A program made the position numbers and the translations under genes. Of a DNA stretch of 64,000 nt, positions 1 through 8,589 are shown piece after piece. Within the stretch, counting starts at the first letter, position 1. Each line of letters opens with the position of its first letter. Under the pieces are notes generated by a model. The model ran no database searches. It had not been told where the DNA came from and was given only the letters and a program-made list of their open reading frames with translations. Source of the DNA: Streptomyces sp. HUAS 15-9 (lineage in GTDB: Bacteria > Actinomycetota > Actinomycetes > Streptomycetales > Streptomycetaceae); assembly GCF_025642155.1 (NCBI RefSeq), contig NZ_CP106798.1, positions 930,001 through 994,000 on the forward strand, in the 5' to 3' direction.

Positions 1-7
1 GTGAGGA

Positions 8-1207
8 ATGCGTGAGAATGGTGCGATGCCCGCCAGCGACGTCATAGAGCAGCACGAACAGCCCTGGAGCCGCCGGCGGCTGCGCAGCACCAACGAGCGG
101 CTGCTCCTCGACCGGCTGCGCGCCCTCGGTTCCGCCTCGCGCGCCCAGCTGGCGCGCGAGACCGGGCTGTCCAAGCCGACCGTGTCCAGTGCGCTCGCCT
201 CGCTGGAGTCCGCCGGACTCGTCCACGAGGTCGGCACCCACGCCCCCGAGCGCGGCCGGATCGCGGTCCTTTACGCCCCCGACCCGGCCGCCGGTCATGC
301 GCTCGGCGTGGACATCGGCCGCAGCTGGCTGCGGGTCGCGGTCGCCGACCTGGACGGCACGGTGGTGGCCCGGTCCGACGTGCGCAACCGCGCCCGCGGC
401 TCGGGCGCCCTGGCCGACCTGGTCGTCTCCACGGCCCGCCAGGTCGTGGCCAACTCCGGTGTGGACCCGGCCGAGGTGGTGCACGGCGTGGTGGGCACGC
501 CCGGTGTGTACGACGAGAAGACGCGGCGGGTGCGGTACGCGATGCATCTGCCGGGGTGGGGCCGCGCCGGACTGCTCGACCGGCTGCGCGACGAGCTGGG
601 CGTACCGCTGGAGGTGCACAACGACGCCAACCTGGCGGCGCTCGGCGAGTACACGTACGGGGTCGGCGCGGGCAGCCGGCTGTTCGCATACATCCTGATC
701 GGCACCGGCCTCGGCATGGGAGTCGTCAGCGAGGGACGGCTGTTCACCGGGGCGCACGGGCTGGCCGGGGAGATCGGGTTCCTGCCCTGGCCCGGGCAGC
801 AGAAGCCGGAGCGGCTGGAGGACGCGGTGTCGGGGGTGGCCGTCGTCGAGGCGGCGCGCCGGTTCGGGATGAGCGGGCAGCTGACCGCCAAGGCCGTGTT
901 CGACGCGGCCCGGCACGGCAACAGCGCCGCGGTCAGGGCGGTTCAGCTGGAAGGCGAGCGGATAGCGCACACGGTGGCCGCCGCGGCGGCCGTGCTCGAT
1001 CCGGATCTGGTGGTGCTCGGAGGCGGGGTGGGGCACAGCGTGGACCTGCTGCTGCGACCGGTCCGGGAGCATCTGCGCACGCTCACCCCACTGCGCCCGA
1101 AGATCGCGCCGAGCCGACTGGGTGAGGACGCGGTGCTCCTCGGCGCGGTGGCGACGGCTCTGGGGACGGCCCGGGAGATGGTGTTCGAGCGCAGGTCGGC
1201 CGGGTGA
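8..1207 (+). CDS. ROK-family transcriptional repressor
   Basis: Sugar-responsive repressor of the ROK (repressor, ORF, kinase) family, 399 aa. An N-terminal winged helix-turn-helix (about residues 28-75, with SRAQLARETGLSKPTVSSAL) precedes a sugar-kinase-fold domain beginning at GVDIGRSWLRVAVADLDG. The zinc motif CxCGxxGCxE of sugar-binding ROK proteins is missing: the matching stretch after HGLAGEIGF has no cysteines, so effector binding may differ. An alternative start is the ATG at 26; the upstream region lies outside the window. The gene sits directly before a secreted exo-glucosaminidase whose predicted promoter overlaps a palindrome of the type bound by ROK proteins such as CsnR. Regulation of that neighbour (and perhaps of chitosan or aminosugar use) is therefore the likely role; the target is inference. 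Confidence 0.88.
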   Translation: MRENGAMPASDVIEQHEQPWSRRRLRSTNERLLLDRLRALGSASRAQLARETGLSKPTVSSALASLESAGLVHEVGTHAPERGRIAVLYAPDPAAGHALGVDIGRSWLRVAVADLDGTVVARSDVRNRARGSGALADLVVSTARQVVANSGVDPAEVVHGVVGTPGVYDEKTRRVRYAMHLPGWGRAGLLDRLRDELGVPLEVHNDANLAALGEYTYGVGAGSRLFAYILIGTGLGMGVVSEGRLFTGAHGLAGEIGFLPWPGQQKPERLEDAVSGVAVVEAARRFGMSGQLTAKAVFDAARHGNSAAVRAVQLEGERIAHTVAAAAAVLDPDLVVLGGGVGHSVDLLLRPVREHLRTLTPLRPKIAPSRLGEDAVLLGAVATALGTAREMVFERRSAG

Positions 1208-1235
1208 CGACCAATTCCCGCAGGGGCCACGGTGA

Positions 1236-1264
1236 TTGACACGGCCCCCTCGGAGCCCTAGCTT
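1236..1264 (+). promoter_or_regulatory. Predicted sigma70-like promoter of the exo-glucosaminidase gene
   Basis: A perfect -35 hexamer TTGACA (1236-1241) is followed after 17 bp by TAGCTT (1259-1264). This puts the transcription start near 1271, about 40 bases before the GTG start codon at 1312. The spacing is ideal for the housekeeping sigma factor. The ROK operator begins right at the predicted start site. Confidence 0.6.
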
Positions 1265-1271
1265 GAGGCGG

Positions 1272-1290
1272 GTTAGTAAAGTTTCCTAAC
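1272..1290 (+). promoter_or_regulatory. ROK-type palindromic operator
   Basis: GTTAGTAAAGTTTCCTAAC is a 19-bp near-perfect palindrome (16 of 18 paired positions). The core AGTAAAGTTTCCT differs by one base from the CsnR-box AGGAAAGTTTCCT that I recall for the Streptomyces chitosanase regulator. A second, perfect inverted repeat GTAAAGTT-TCCT-AACTTTAC overlaps it (1276-1295). It lies at the predicted transcription start, so bound repressor would block initiation. Confidence 0.75.
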
Positions 1291-1311
1291 TTTACGAGGC
1301 TGGAGACCGCC

Positions 1312-4035
1312 GTGTTCCCTCGCCCCGCCCCCCGACACCGCCTCGCCGGAGCCGCCGTGGCCCTGGGCCTGATCGGCTCGCTGTCCACCAGTGCCTGGGC
1401 CGGGTCCCGGCATCCGGCCCCCGCGCACGGACACACCCCGGTCACCCGTGTGCCCTCCGCCGCGGGCACCGGCACCCCGCTGTCGGGCTACACGATCCAG
1501 TCGACGGCGAAGGTGAGCGACTCCGCGTCGGACGTCTCTTCCCCCGGCTATCCGGCCGCGGGCTGGTATCAGGCGGGCCCCCGCTCCACCGTCCTCGCGG
1601 CGCTGCTCGCCGACGGCGTCTACGCGGACCCGTTCTACTCCAACAACCAGCAGAAGATCCCCAAGGCCGCCTTCCAGGTCCCGTGGTGGTACCGCAGCGA
1701 CTTCCGGGTCGCCGACACCGCCGAGCGCACCTACCTCGACTTCAGCGGGGTGATCTCGGCGGCCGACGTCTATGTCAACGGCCACCGGGTCGCCGGGGCC
1801 GCGGACGTCTCCGGCGCCTACACCCGCCACGAACTGGACGTCACCTCGCTGGTCCGTCCCGGCACGAACACGGTGGCCCTCCGGATCCAGCCGAACGTGC
1901 CCGACAAGAAGCTCACCATGGGCTGGATCGACTGGCTCCAGCCGCCGCCCGACGAGAACATGGGCATCGTCCGGGACGTCCTGGTCCGCCGGGGCGGCCC
2001 GGTGGCGCTGCGGGACGCGCATGTGACGACCCGGCTGGACGTGCCCTCGCTCGCCACGGCCGACCTGACGGTCAAGGCGCGGGCCCGCAACGACTCCGAC
2101 ACGGCCGTCACGGCCGAGGTCTCCGGGACCGTCGGCGGGGCGTCGTTCACGAGGACCGTGCCGCTCGCCGCCCACGAGACGAAGACGGTCACCTTCACCC
2201 CGGCCGACTTCCCCGGCCTGCACCTCACCCAGCCGAGGGTGTGGTGGCCCGCGGCCATGGGCGGACAGCCCCTGTACGACCTCGACCTCACCGCCACCGT
2301 CGCCGGCACCCGGTCCGACACCGCGCACGAGACCTTCGGCATCCGCGACGTCCAGGCACCGCTGAACTCCGACGGCGCCCGCCAGTACCGGATCAACGGC
2401 CGCAAACTGCTGATCAAGGGCGGCGGCTGGTCACCGGACGAGTTCCTGCGCTGGGACCGGACCTATGCCGAGGACCGGCTGAAGTACGCGCTCGACCTGG
2501 GCCTGAACACCATCCGCCTGGAAGGTCACATCGAGCCCGACGAGTTCTTCGACCTCGCCGACCGCTACGGCGTGCTCACGCTGCCCGGCTGGGAGTGCTG
2601 CGACAAGTGGGAGGGCCAGGTCAACGGGAACGGCGAGTCCGGCGACCCGTGGACGGCCGCCGACTACCCGGTCGCCAAGGCCTCGATGGCCGCCGAGGCG
2701 GCCCGGCTGCGCGACCACCCCAGTGTCATCTCCTTCCTCATCGGCAGCGACTTCGCGCCCGACAGGACGATCGAGAAGAACTATCTGGACGCCCTGAAGG
2801 CGGCCGACTGGCCGACCCCGGTGGTCTCCGCCGCCTCGGCCAAGTCCTCGCCCCAGCTGGGCAGTTCGGGCATGAAGATGACCGGGCCCTACGACTGGAT
2901 CCCGCCCCACTACTGGTACGCCAAGCGCGAGGGGGGCGCCACCGGCTTCAACTCCGAGACCAGCGCGGGACCCGACATCCCCACCCTCGACACCCTGCAC
3001 CGGATGATGACGCCCGCCGAGCTGGACACGCTCTGGAAGAACCCGGGCATGAAGCAGTACCACCGCTCCCCGTCACCGGTCTTCGGCACGCTGAAGATCT
3101 ACGACGCCGCCCTCGCCGGCCGCTACGGCTCCCCGAAGGGCCTCACCGACTACGTCCGCAAGGCGCAGCTCGCACAGTACGAGAACGTGCGCGCCCAGTA
3201 CGAGGCGTACGGACGCAACGCGACGGACTCCTCGAAGCCGTCCACCGGGGTGATCTACTGGATGTTCAACAGCGGCTGGACGTCCCTGCACTGGCAGCTG
3301 CTGGACCGCTATCTCGACCAGGGCGGCGCCTACTTCGGGGCGAAGAAGGCCAACGAGCCGCTGCACATCCAGTACTCCTACGACAACCGTTCCGTCGTCG
3401 TGGTCAACAACCGGCACACCTCCGCCACCGGACTCACCGCGCGGGCCACGCTGTTCAACCCCGACGGCACGCAGAAGTACGACAAGACCGCCACCAAGAT
3501 GACGGTGAAGGGGGACGGCGCGCACGCCGACGCACTCACGCTGCCCGCGTCGGTGAGCGGACTGTCGACGACGTATCTGCTACGGCTGACCCTGACCGAC
3601 TCCGCCGGCAAGGAGGTGAGCCGGAACGTGTACTGGCTCTCCACCGAGGCGGACACGCTCGACTGGGCCAACACCGACTGGTACTACACGCCGACGACGA
3701 GCTACGCCGACCTCAAGGGGCTGGCTTCGATGGCCGAAGTGCCGGTGTCGGCGACGGCCTCGACCGAGTCGGCGGACGGCGCCTCGACCACCACGGTGAC
3801 CGTGCGCAACACGGGCAAGGGGAAGACCCCGTCGCTGCTGACGGACGTCCATCTGGTCGACGCGAAGGGGAAGCCGGTGCTGCCGGTGCGGTGGTCGGAC
3901 AACCAGGTCAGCCTGTGGCCGGGCGAGTCGATGACGCTGACCGCCACCTACCGGACGGCGGATCTGCGCGGATCCGAGCCACGGGTGCGGGTCTCCGGCT
4001 GGAACACGGCGGAGCGGACGGTTCCGGCGCCCTGA
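1312..4035 (+). CDS. Secreted glycoside hydrolase family 2, probable exo-beta-D-glucosaminidase
   Basis: Secreted enzyme of 907 aa that probably removes glucosamine from the non-reducing end of chitosan oligomers. The GTG start follows GGAG. A Sec signal peptide occupies roughly residues 1-30 (basic start, hydrophobic core, AWA end). The GH2 sugar-binding and immunoglobulin-like domains come first, then a TIM barrel, then C-terminal beta domains. In exo-glucosaminidases of the CsxA type the acid/base is Asp rather than Glu; here the matching sites are D480 in LIGSDFAPD and E549 (nucleophile) in GFNSETSAGP. That Asp supports glucosaminidase over beta-mannosidase or galactosidase activity. Its predicted promoter overlaps a ROK operator and the ROK gene is directly upstream. 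No sugar ABC transporter is present on this side; one may lie outside the window. Confidence 0.85.
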   Translation: MFPRPAPRHRLAGAAVALGLIGSLSTSAWAGSRHPAPAHGHTPVTRVPSAAGTGTPLSGYTIQSTAKVSDSASDVSSPGYPAAGWYQAGPRSTVLAALLADGVYADPFYSNNQQKIPKAAFQVPWWYRSDFRVADTAERTYLDFSGVISAADVYVNGHRVAGAADVSGAYTRHELDVTSLVRPGTNTVALRIQPNVPDKKLTMGWIDWLQPPPDENMGIVRDVLVRRGGPVALRDAHVTTRLDVPSLATADLTVKARARNDSDTAVTAEVSGTVGGASFTRTVPLAAHETKTVTFTPADFPGLHLTQPRVWWPAAMGGQPLYDLDLTATVAGTRSDTAHETFGIRDVQAPLNSDGARQYRINGRKLLIKGGGWSPDEFLRWDRTYAEDRLKYALDLGLNTIRLEGHIEPDEFFDLADRYGVLTLPGWECCDKWEGQVNGNGESGDPWTAADYPVAKASMAAEAARLRDHPSVISFLIGSDFAPDRTIEKNYLDALKAADWPTPVVSAASAKSSPQLGSSGMKMTGPYDWIPPHYWYAKREGGATGFNSETSAGPDIPTLDTLHRMMTPAELDTLWKNPGMKQYHRSPSPVFGTLKIYDAALAGRYGSPKGLTDYVRKAQLAQYENVRAQYEAYGRNATDSSKPSTGVIYWMFNSGWTSLHWQLLDRYLDQGGAYFGAKKANEPLHIQYSYDNRSVVVVNNRHTSATGLTARATLFNPDGTQKYDKTATKMTVKGDGAHADALTLPASVSGLSTTYLLRLTLTDSAGKEVSRNVYWLSTEADTLDWANTDWYYTPTTSYADLKGLASMAEVPVSATASTESADGASTTTVTVRNTGKGKTPSLLTDVHLVDAKGKPVLPVRWSDNQVSLWPGESMTLTATYRTADLRGSEPRVRVSGWNTAERTVPAP

Positions 4036-4040
4036 CCCGT

Positions 4041-4071
4041 GGGGCCCGGCGGGGGCGTCCCGCCGGGCCCC
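4041..4071. terminator. Strong hairpin between convergent genes
   Basis: A perfect 13-bp inverted repeat (GGGGCCCGGCGGG, 5-nt loop ggcgt, CCCGCCGGGCCCC) fills the 43-bp gap between two convergent genes. There is no T-run, as is usual in Streptomyces. It probably terminates transcription from both sides. Confidence 0.8.
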
Positions 4072-4078
4072 CGGCACG

Positions 4079-5530
4079 TCAGCTGACGCTGAGCGCCGTG
4101 TCGTCGATGACGAAGGACGTCTGCAGGGTGGAGCCCTCGGTGCCGGTGAACTTGAGCGTGACGGTCTGGCCAGCATAGCTCGCCAGACTGAAGCTGCGCT
4201 TGGTGTAGCCGCTCGCCGCGTTCAGGTTCGAGTAGGTCGCAAGCGTGCCCAACACGGTCCCGGAGCTGTTCAGGACCTGGACCTTGAGCGTGTCGTACGC
4301 CGTGCTGGTGGTGGTCTCCGCCGTGTCGATGTGCAGATAGAAGCTCAGGGCGGCGGTGGTGCAGCCGGACGGGATGGTCACCGACTGGGAGAGGGTGTCG
4401 GTGGTGGCGCTGCCGTAGCCGTCCAGCCAGGCGTAGTACGAACCGGTGCGCGCCGACTCGCCGCTGGAGTTGGTGATGACACCGCTGCCGGCACTCCAGG
4501 TGGTGTTGCCGGACTCGAAGCCGCTGTTGCCGAGCAGTTGGGCGGCGGTGCAGGTGCCACCACCGCCACCGCCACCGCCGCTGGTGCCCGAACCGGCCAG
4601 CCACGCTGTGGCGTTGAGGGCGAGGGCCGCGTTGGTGGCGCCGGAGTCGTTCCAGCCGTCGTACAGCGTGTTGCCGGACTGGCCGGTGCCGTCGTCGATG
4701 GGTGAGCTGTCGCCCCAGAAGGCGACGCGGCCGCTGCCGAAGGTGCTGGTCAGGAAGAAGGCGCCGGTGTTCCCGGAGTAACCGCTGCGGTAGACCAGGC
4801 CCTTGACCGAGGAGTTGTCGGCGGGCTTGAGGGTGGCAGTGGTGCCGTTGGCGATCAGGCTCTTGGTGACGGTGCCGAAATCGCCGTGCAGGACCGGGTC
4901 CGTGCTGTCGCTGATGGTGGCCGGGTAGCCGGAGCTGATGTTCAGCGAGTCGATGGAGAAGCCGAACGGGTCGGTCGAGTCGACGCTGTTGTTGGTCATC
5001 AGGTCGTTGAGGATCTCGACCGCGTCCTGGCCGTCGTTGTTGCGGTCGGCGCCGGTGTGGTCGGAGACCATGAACAGACCGCCGCCGTTCTTCACGAAGT
5101 TCATGATCGCCGTCTTCTCGGCGGTCGTGAACAGCGTGTTCGGCTCAGGCAGGACCAGGGTGTCGAAGTTCGACAGGTCGGTGGCCGAGGAGCCGCCGTA
5201 GCTGAGGCTGGAACCCGACGGCAGCGTCTTCAGGCTGTAGCTGCCGGCCTTCTGCAGGGCGACGCCCCAGGAGGACAGCGCGCCGGTCCAGTCCGTCTCG
5301 GCGGACGGGGAGGAGTCCTGGCCGAGCGGGTCGGGCTGGCTGGTGGAGATGATCCAGTCCGCGTTGCCCGCCGTCTCGGCGTGGGCGTTGTCGAACAGGA
5401 TGCGGTGCGTGGTGGCCGCGTGGGCGGCGGTGGCGGCGGTGCCGACCTGGAGAGCGGCTCCCGTGACGAGCAGCCCGAAGCCGGCCAGGGCTGTGGTGAG
5501 TCTGCGGCGGGATCTTCTGGATCCGAGCAT
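4079..5530 (-). CDS. Secreted two-domain protein (GATase-like N-domain, C-terminal beta-sandwich)
   Basis: Exported protein of 483 aa with no firm function. I place the start at the internal ATG ([11 protein letters not shown]) because GGAGG sits 8 nt before it; the longer frame starts 5 codons upstream and contains that SD. A signal peptide runs to about residue 40 (ATAAHA). Residues about 45-300 resemble the class-I glutamine-amidotransferase-like fold of bacterial trehalose-utilisation and DUF4350-type proteins ([38 protein letters not shown]). A run of eight glycines then leads to a C-terminal galactose-binding-like beta-sandwich (about 325-483, [14 protein letters not shown] to the end), like the extra domains on Streptomyces secreted proteases. 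Two cysteines occur in the C-domain. It converges on the glucosaminidase gene; polysaccharide or surface binding is a guess. Confidence 0.7.
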   Translation of the reverse strand: MLGSRRSRRRLTTALAGFGLLVTGAALQVGTAATAAHAATTHRILFDNAHAETAGNADWIISTSQPDPLGQDSSPSAETDWTGALSSWGVALQKAGSYSLKTLPSGSSLSYGGSSATDLSNFDTLVLPEPNTLFTTAEKTAIMNFVKNGGGLFMVSDHTGADRNNDGQDAVEILNDLMTNNSVDSTDPFGFSIDSLNISSGYPATISDSTDPVLHGDFGTVTKSLIANGTTATLKPADNSSVKGLVYRSGYSGNTGAFFLTSTFGSGRVAFWGDSSPIDDGTGQSGNTLYDGWNDSGATNAALALNATAWLAGSGTSGGGGGGGGTCTAAQLLGNSGFESGNTTWSAGSGVITNSSGESARTGSYYAWLDGYGSATTDTLSQSVTIPSGCTTAALSFYLHIDTAETTTSTAYDTLKVQVLNSSGTVLGTLATYSNLNAASGYTKRSFSLASYAGQTVTLKFTGTEGSTLQTSFVIDDTALSVS

Positions 5531-5583
5531 CCGGAGAACCTCCATGAGCGGTGGGGTAGAGGCGGTGCGGGCGCCAAGTCTGC

Positions 5584-5614
5584 GCGCGTAGAACCAGGTT
5601 GAGGGTTCTACACG
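5584..5614 (-). repeat. Inverted repeat in the leader of the secreted two-domain protein
   Basis: CGTAGAACC and GGTTCTACACG form a hairpin or operator-like inverted repeat (core TAGAACC...GGTTCTA) separated by about 8 nt, some 55-85 bases upstream of the ATG at 5530. It could be an operator or a leader hairpin; no regulator is assigned. Confidence 0.5.
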
Positions 5615-5713
5615 CGTCGATTGGTTGAAAGGTACATGGCATGACCATGAGGTGAACAGAGAGTCCCGGCAATGACCGTGGTGAATCTGACGTCATGAGG
5701 CCCGCACGCGCAC

Positions 5714-5795
5714 AGGCCCGCCGACGCGGCTCCCCTCCCCGTTCGGCGGGCCTGCCGCCTCGACCGGGCACCCCGGCATCCCCGACGCCGGGTGC
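5714..5795 (-). terminator. Two GC-rich hairpins downstream of the GNAT gene
   Basis: Perfect arms AGGCCCGCCGA (5714-5724) and TCGGCGGGCCT (5743-5753) enclose an 18-nt loop. A second stem, GCACCCCGGC (5768-5777) with GCCGGGTGC (5787-5795), follows. They occupy most of the 410-bp gap between the leader of the secreted protein and the end of the acetyltransferase gene. I see no other gene in that gap. Confidence 0.45.
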
Positions 5796-5940
5796 TGAGG
5801 GAGGCGGCCCCCCACACCAGAAGAGTCGCGGCACAGCCCGGCGGACGCATGGGCCAACCGGCCCTGCACACCGGCCCGTTCGGCCCGGCCGGTAGGCGCG
5901 CCCGGCCGTCGTACCGCTGCGAGGCGGGGAACGGCGTAGC

Positions 5941-6717
5941 TCAGGCCGTGTACATGTACGGCGTCGTCGTGCTCAGCGGTTCGAAGCCGAGGCGTTCCAG
6001 GATGGGGCGGCTCCGGGCCACCGCGTCGACCTGGAGATAGCGGTAGCCGAGGGCCGCGGCGGCGTGGGCTCGGTGGGCCACCAGGGCGCGGTAGATGCCC
6101 CGGCCGCGCCAGGCCTCGACCGTGCCACCGCCCCACAGCCCTGCGAAGCGTGTGCCGGGCACCGGCTCCAGGCGGGCCGCGCTGACCGGTTCGTCACCGG
6201 CGAGTGCCACCACGGCGACCACCGTGTCCGGGGCGGCGGCCAGCCGGTCGAGCAGCCCGTGCCGCAGCCGTGTCCCGTCCGTGCCGAAGGCCTGTTCGTG
6301 CACGTTCACCACGAGGTCGACGCCGGCCGCGTCGGTGACGGGCAGGATGCGGATCCCGTCGGGTGGCCGCGTGTCGACGTTCAGGGCGGCGACCTCGGCG
6401 ACCATCAGCGTCTCCTCGGGCTCCGGGGTGAACCCGGCCGCGACGAGCCGTGACCCGAGGTCGTGCGGGCGGTCGTGGCCGTACAGCTTCCATTCGAAGT
6501 CGCGGCCGAGGCCAGTGAAGTAGGCGATCTGGTCGGCGATCGCCCGGTCCGCGTTCGTCGCGTCCACGCCGGACCAGACGACGCCGTTCCAGCCGTGGGC
6601 GTCCGCGACCTGGCGCACCACGTTCCCGGCGCGTTCGATCCGGGCACCGTGGCCGTCGGGACGTGCGCCCTCGCGCATGTCCCGGTCGTACAGGGCGAGC
6701 ACCGAGGCGTGATCCAT
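5941..6717 (-). CDS. GNAT-family N-acetyltransferase
   Basis: Probable acetyl-CoA-dependent acetyltransferase, 258 aa; the substrate is unknown. ATG is preceded by GGAG. The C-terminal half carries the acetyl-CoA-binding signature (GGTVEAWRGRGIYRALVAHR, a R/Q-x-x-G-x-G/A type loop) and the final strand LGFEPLSTTTPYMY. The N-terminal half is a second, degenerate GNAT-like domain, so it resembles the two-lobed GNATs common in actinomycetes. It is divergent from the deaminase gene at 6969. Confidence 0.8.
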   Translation of the reverse strand: MDHASVLALYDRDMREGARPDGHGARIERAGNVVRQVADAHGWNGVVWSGVDATNADRAIADQIAYFTGLGRDFEWKLYGHDRPHDLGSRLVAAGFTPEPEETLMVAEVAALNVDTRPPDGIRILPVTDAAGVDLVVNVHEQAFGTDGTRLRHGLLDRLAAAPDTVVAVVALAGDEPVSAARLEPVPGTRFAGLWGGGTVEAWRGRGIYRALVAHRAHAAAALGYRYLQVDAVARSRPILERLGFEPLSTTTPYMYTA

Positions 6718-6968
6718 GGGTTCACTCCAGCATCCGGGGCGGGCCTGGGCAACGGGATTACCGGTCGGCGGTTCCTTCGGCTCTCTGACGCACCGTGGCC
6801 GGATACGCTCCCGCCGCCGGCGGTGTCGCTCGCCGTGGGCGCCGTGGGCCGGCGGTACGCTTTCCCGGCCGTACGCCCGTCGGGTCCGGCCGTGGAAGGC
6901 CTGGCCGGAGCGGCCCTGCTCCCCGTACCGTGCGCCGCGGAGTCATGCGGTGAGAGGGGTCGTGCGTC

Positions 6969-7451
6969 ATGGTGATGGACAGCGAACTGCCGTTTCTGCG
7001 TCGCTGCGTGGAACTGGCGGCCGAGGCGCTCACGGCGGGCGACGAGCCGTTCGGGTCGGTGCTGGTGTCCGCCGAGGGCGACGTGCTCGCCGAGGACCGC
7101 AACCGGGTGGCCTCCGGGGACCGTACGCGGCATCCGGAGTTCGAGCTGGCCCGCTGGGCGGCGGAGCATCTGACCCCCGCGGAGCGGGCCTCGGCGACCG
7201 TCTACACTTCCGGCGAGCACTGCCCGATGTGCGCCGCGGCGCACGCGTGGGTGGGTCTTGGACGGATCGTGTATGTCGCGTCCTCGGAGCAACTCACCTT
7301 CTGGCTGGCGGAGTTGGCGGTTCCCGCACCGCCGGTCCGGGCGCTGCCCGTCCGTGAGGTCGCGCCCGGGGTGCTCGTCGAGGGACCGGTGCCGGAACTC
7401 GTCGAGGACGTACGCACCCTGCACCGCCGCTTCCACGGGGCGGAGACCTGA
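6969..7451 (+). CDS. Zinc-dependent nucleoside/guanine deaminase-fold protein
   Basis: Cytidine-deaminase-superfamily enzyme of 160 aa, cytosolic, likely acting on a free base or nucleoside. The zinc site is visible as HPEFE (a variant of the usual HAE, with the catalytic Glu) and the cysteine pair in GEHCPMCAA (PCxxC variant). Insertion of Pro-Glu-Phe in the HxE motif is seen in a subset of Streptomyces deaminases. The start could also be the second ATG two codons later; GAGAGGGG lies upstream of the first. The substrate cannot be told from sequence; guanine or tRNA-like adenosine are family options. Confidence 0.8.
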   Translation: MVMDSELPFLRRCVELAAEALTAGDEPFGSVLVSAEGDVLAEDRNRVASGDRTRHPEFELARWAAEHLTPAERASATVYTSGEHCPMCAAAHAWVGLGRIVYVASSEQLTFWLAELAVPAPPVRALPVREVAPGVLVEGPVPELVEDVRTLHRRFHGAET

Positions 7452-7509
7452 TCGGCCGACGGGCCGCTCGCCCGGGAAGCGGGGCGGGGGCTCTGCATGA
7501 CCGGGCCGG

Positions 7510-8364
7510 TCAGCCGAGTTCGAGTGTGGTGACGCCGAACACACGGTCCTGGGCGTAGTCGCGCACAGGGCCCGTGTACATACGGGCGGTCTCGAAGGAG
7601 GGCGTGAATCCGGCCGCCTCGGCCAGGGCGATGCCCGCCGCGTTCGTCTCGGGGACGTCGATGGCGACCTCGCGGCCGGCGGCATCGGCGGTGAGGGCGG
7701 CGAACAGGGCCCGGGCGTCGTCGGGGCCGTCCGCGAACAGCGGGCCGATGCGCAGACTGTCGCGGCCGGGCCGGATGACGCCGTAGCCGGTGAGACGTCC
7801 GGCGTCGTGGCGGACGAAGGTCCGGTGCTCGGGGCCGGTCAGCCACTGGGCCAGGAAGCGGGGCCGTTCGGCCGGGTAGCAGGCGCCGTCGTACGCGGTG
7901 ATGGCCTGAAGGTCGCCGGGGCGGGCGGGACGGACGTCCGCGGGAGCCTCCGCCTCTGCCGCGGTTCCGGCGAACCGGACGGTGCGGTGGGCGAGTTCGA
8001 AGCCGGACTGGCGGTAGTTGTCCTGCTGGGCCACCACTCCGTCCAGGCCGACGGTGCGGTTTCCGGCGTGGGCGAGCGCGGTCTTCCAGGTGGTGATGCC
8101 ATGGCCGAGTCCACGCAGGTCCGGGCGGACCAGATAGCAGCCCAGGAAGGCGTAGTCGGTGCCGTAGTTGACGACGGAGATGGCCGAGACCGGCTCACCG
8201 TCGATCCGGCCGAGGAAGAACCCCTCGGGGTCCTGGGCGAAGAAGGCGGGGCCGTCGGAGAGCCCGGGATTCCACCCCTCGTCCGCCGCCCACCCGCTGA
8301 TCACCGGCCAGTCCTGGAGGGTGGCCCGGGTGACGACGAGGTCCTGGGGGGCCGGAGAGGTCAT
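7510..8364 (-). CDS. GNAT acetyltransferase (two-domain)
   Basis: Acetyltransferase of 284 aa with an N-terminal GNAT domain (FFLGRIDGEPVSAISVVNYG, then the pyrophosphate-loop region VRPDLRGLGHGITTWKTAL). A C-terminal acetyltransferase-like domain of the YitH/DUF1248 class follows (about residues 140-284, GYGVIRPGRDSLRIGPLFADG). I start it at MTSPAPQ because GGAG sits correctly before that ATG; a frame 18 codons longer has no such site. The substrate is unknown. It is convergent with the deaminase gene. Confidence 0.8.
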   Translation of the reverse strand: MTSPAPQDLVVTRATLQDWPVISGWAADEGWNPGLSDGPAFFAQDPEGFFLGRIDGEPVSAISVVNYGTDYAFLGCYLVRPDLRGLGHGITTWKTALAHAGNRTVGLDGVVAQQDNYRQSGFELAHRTVRFAGTAAEAEAPADVRPARPGDLQAITAYDGACYPAERPRFLAQWLTGPEHRTFVRHDAGRLTGYGVIRPGRDSLRIGPLFADGPDDARALFAALTADAAGREVAIDVPETNAAGIALAEAAGFTPSFETARMYTGPVRDYAQDRVFGVTTLELG

Positions 8365-8543
8365 GGGTGCGCTCCATTCCGTAGCGGGGTGCGCGGTGGT
8401 CGGCCGCGCCCGCAGCATCCTTCCCGATCACCCGGGGAACCGCCACGCCGGGTTCGAGCCGTTGGAGGTTCAACAGCACGTCCCGACAGGGACGTTGACG
8501 TCGGTCGCTCGACCGGCGGCGACGGCGCGGCGTCGGCCGCCAA

Positions 8544-8573
8544 AGGTCCCACCGGTCACATCCGGTGGGACCT
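8544..8573 (-). terminator. Terminator of the chaplin gene
   Basis: Perfect 12-bp arms AGGTCCCACCGG / CCGGTGGGACCT around a 6-nt loop, 17 bases past the chaplin stop codon and followed on the minus strand by TTTGG. Confidence 0.75.
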
Positions 8574-8589
8574 CCGGCGGCCGCCCGCG

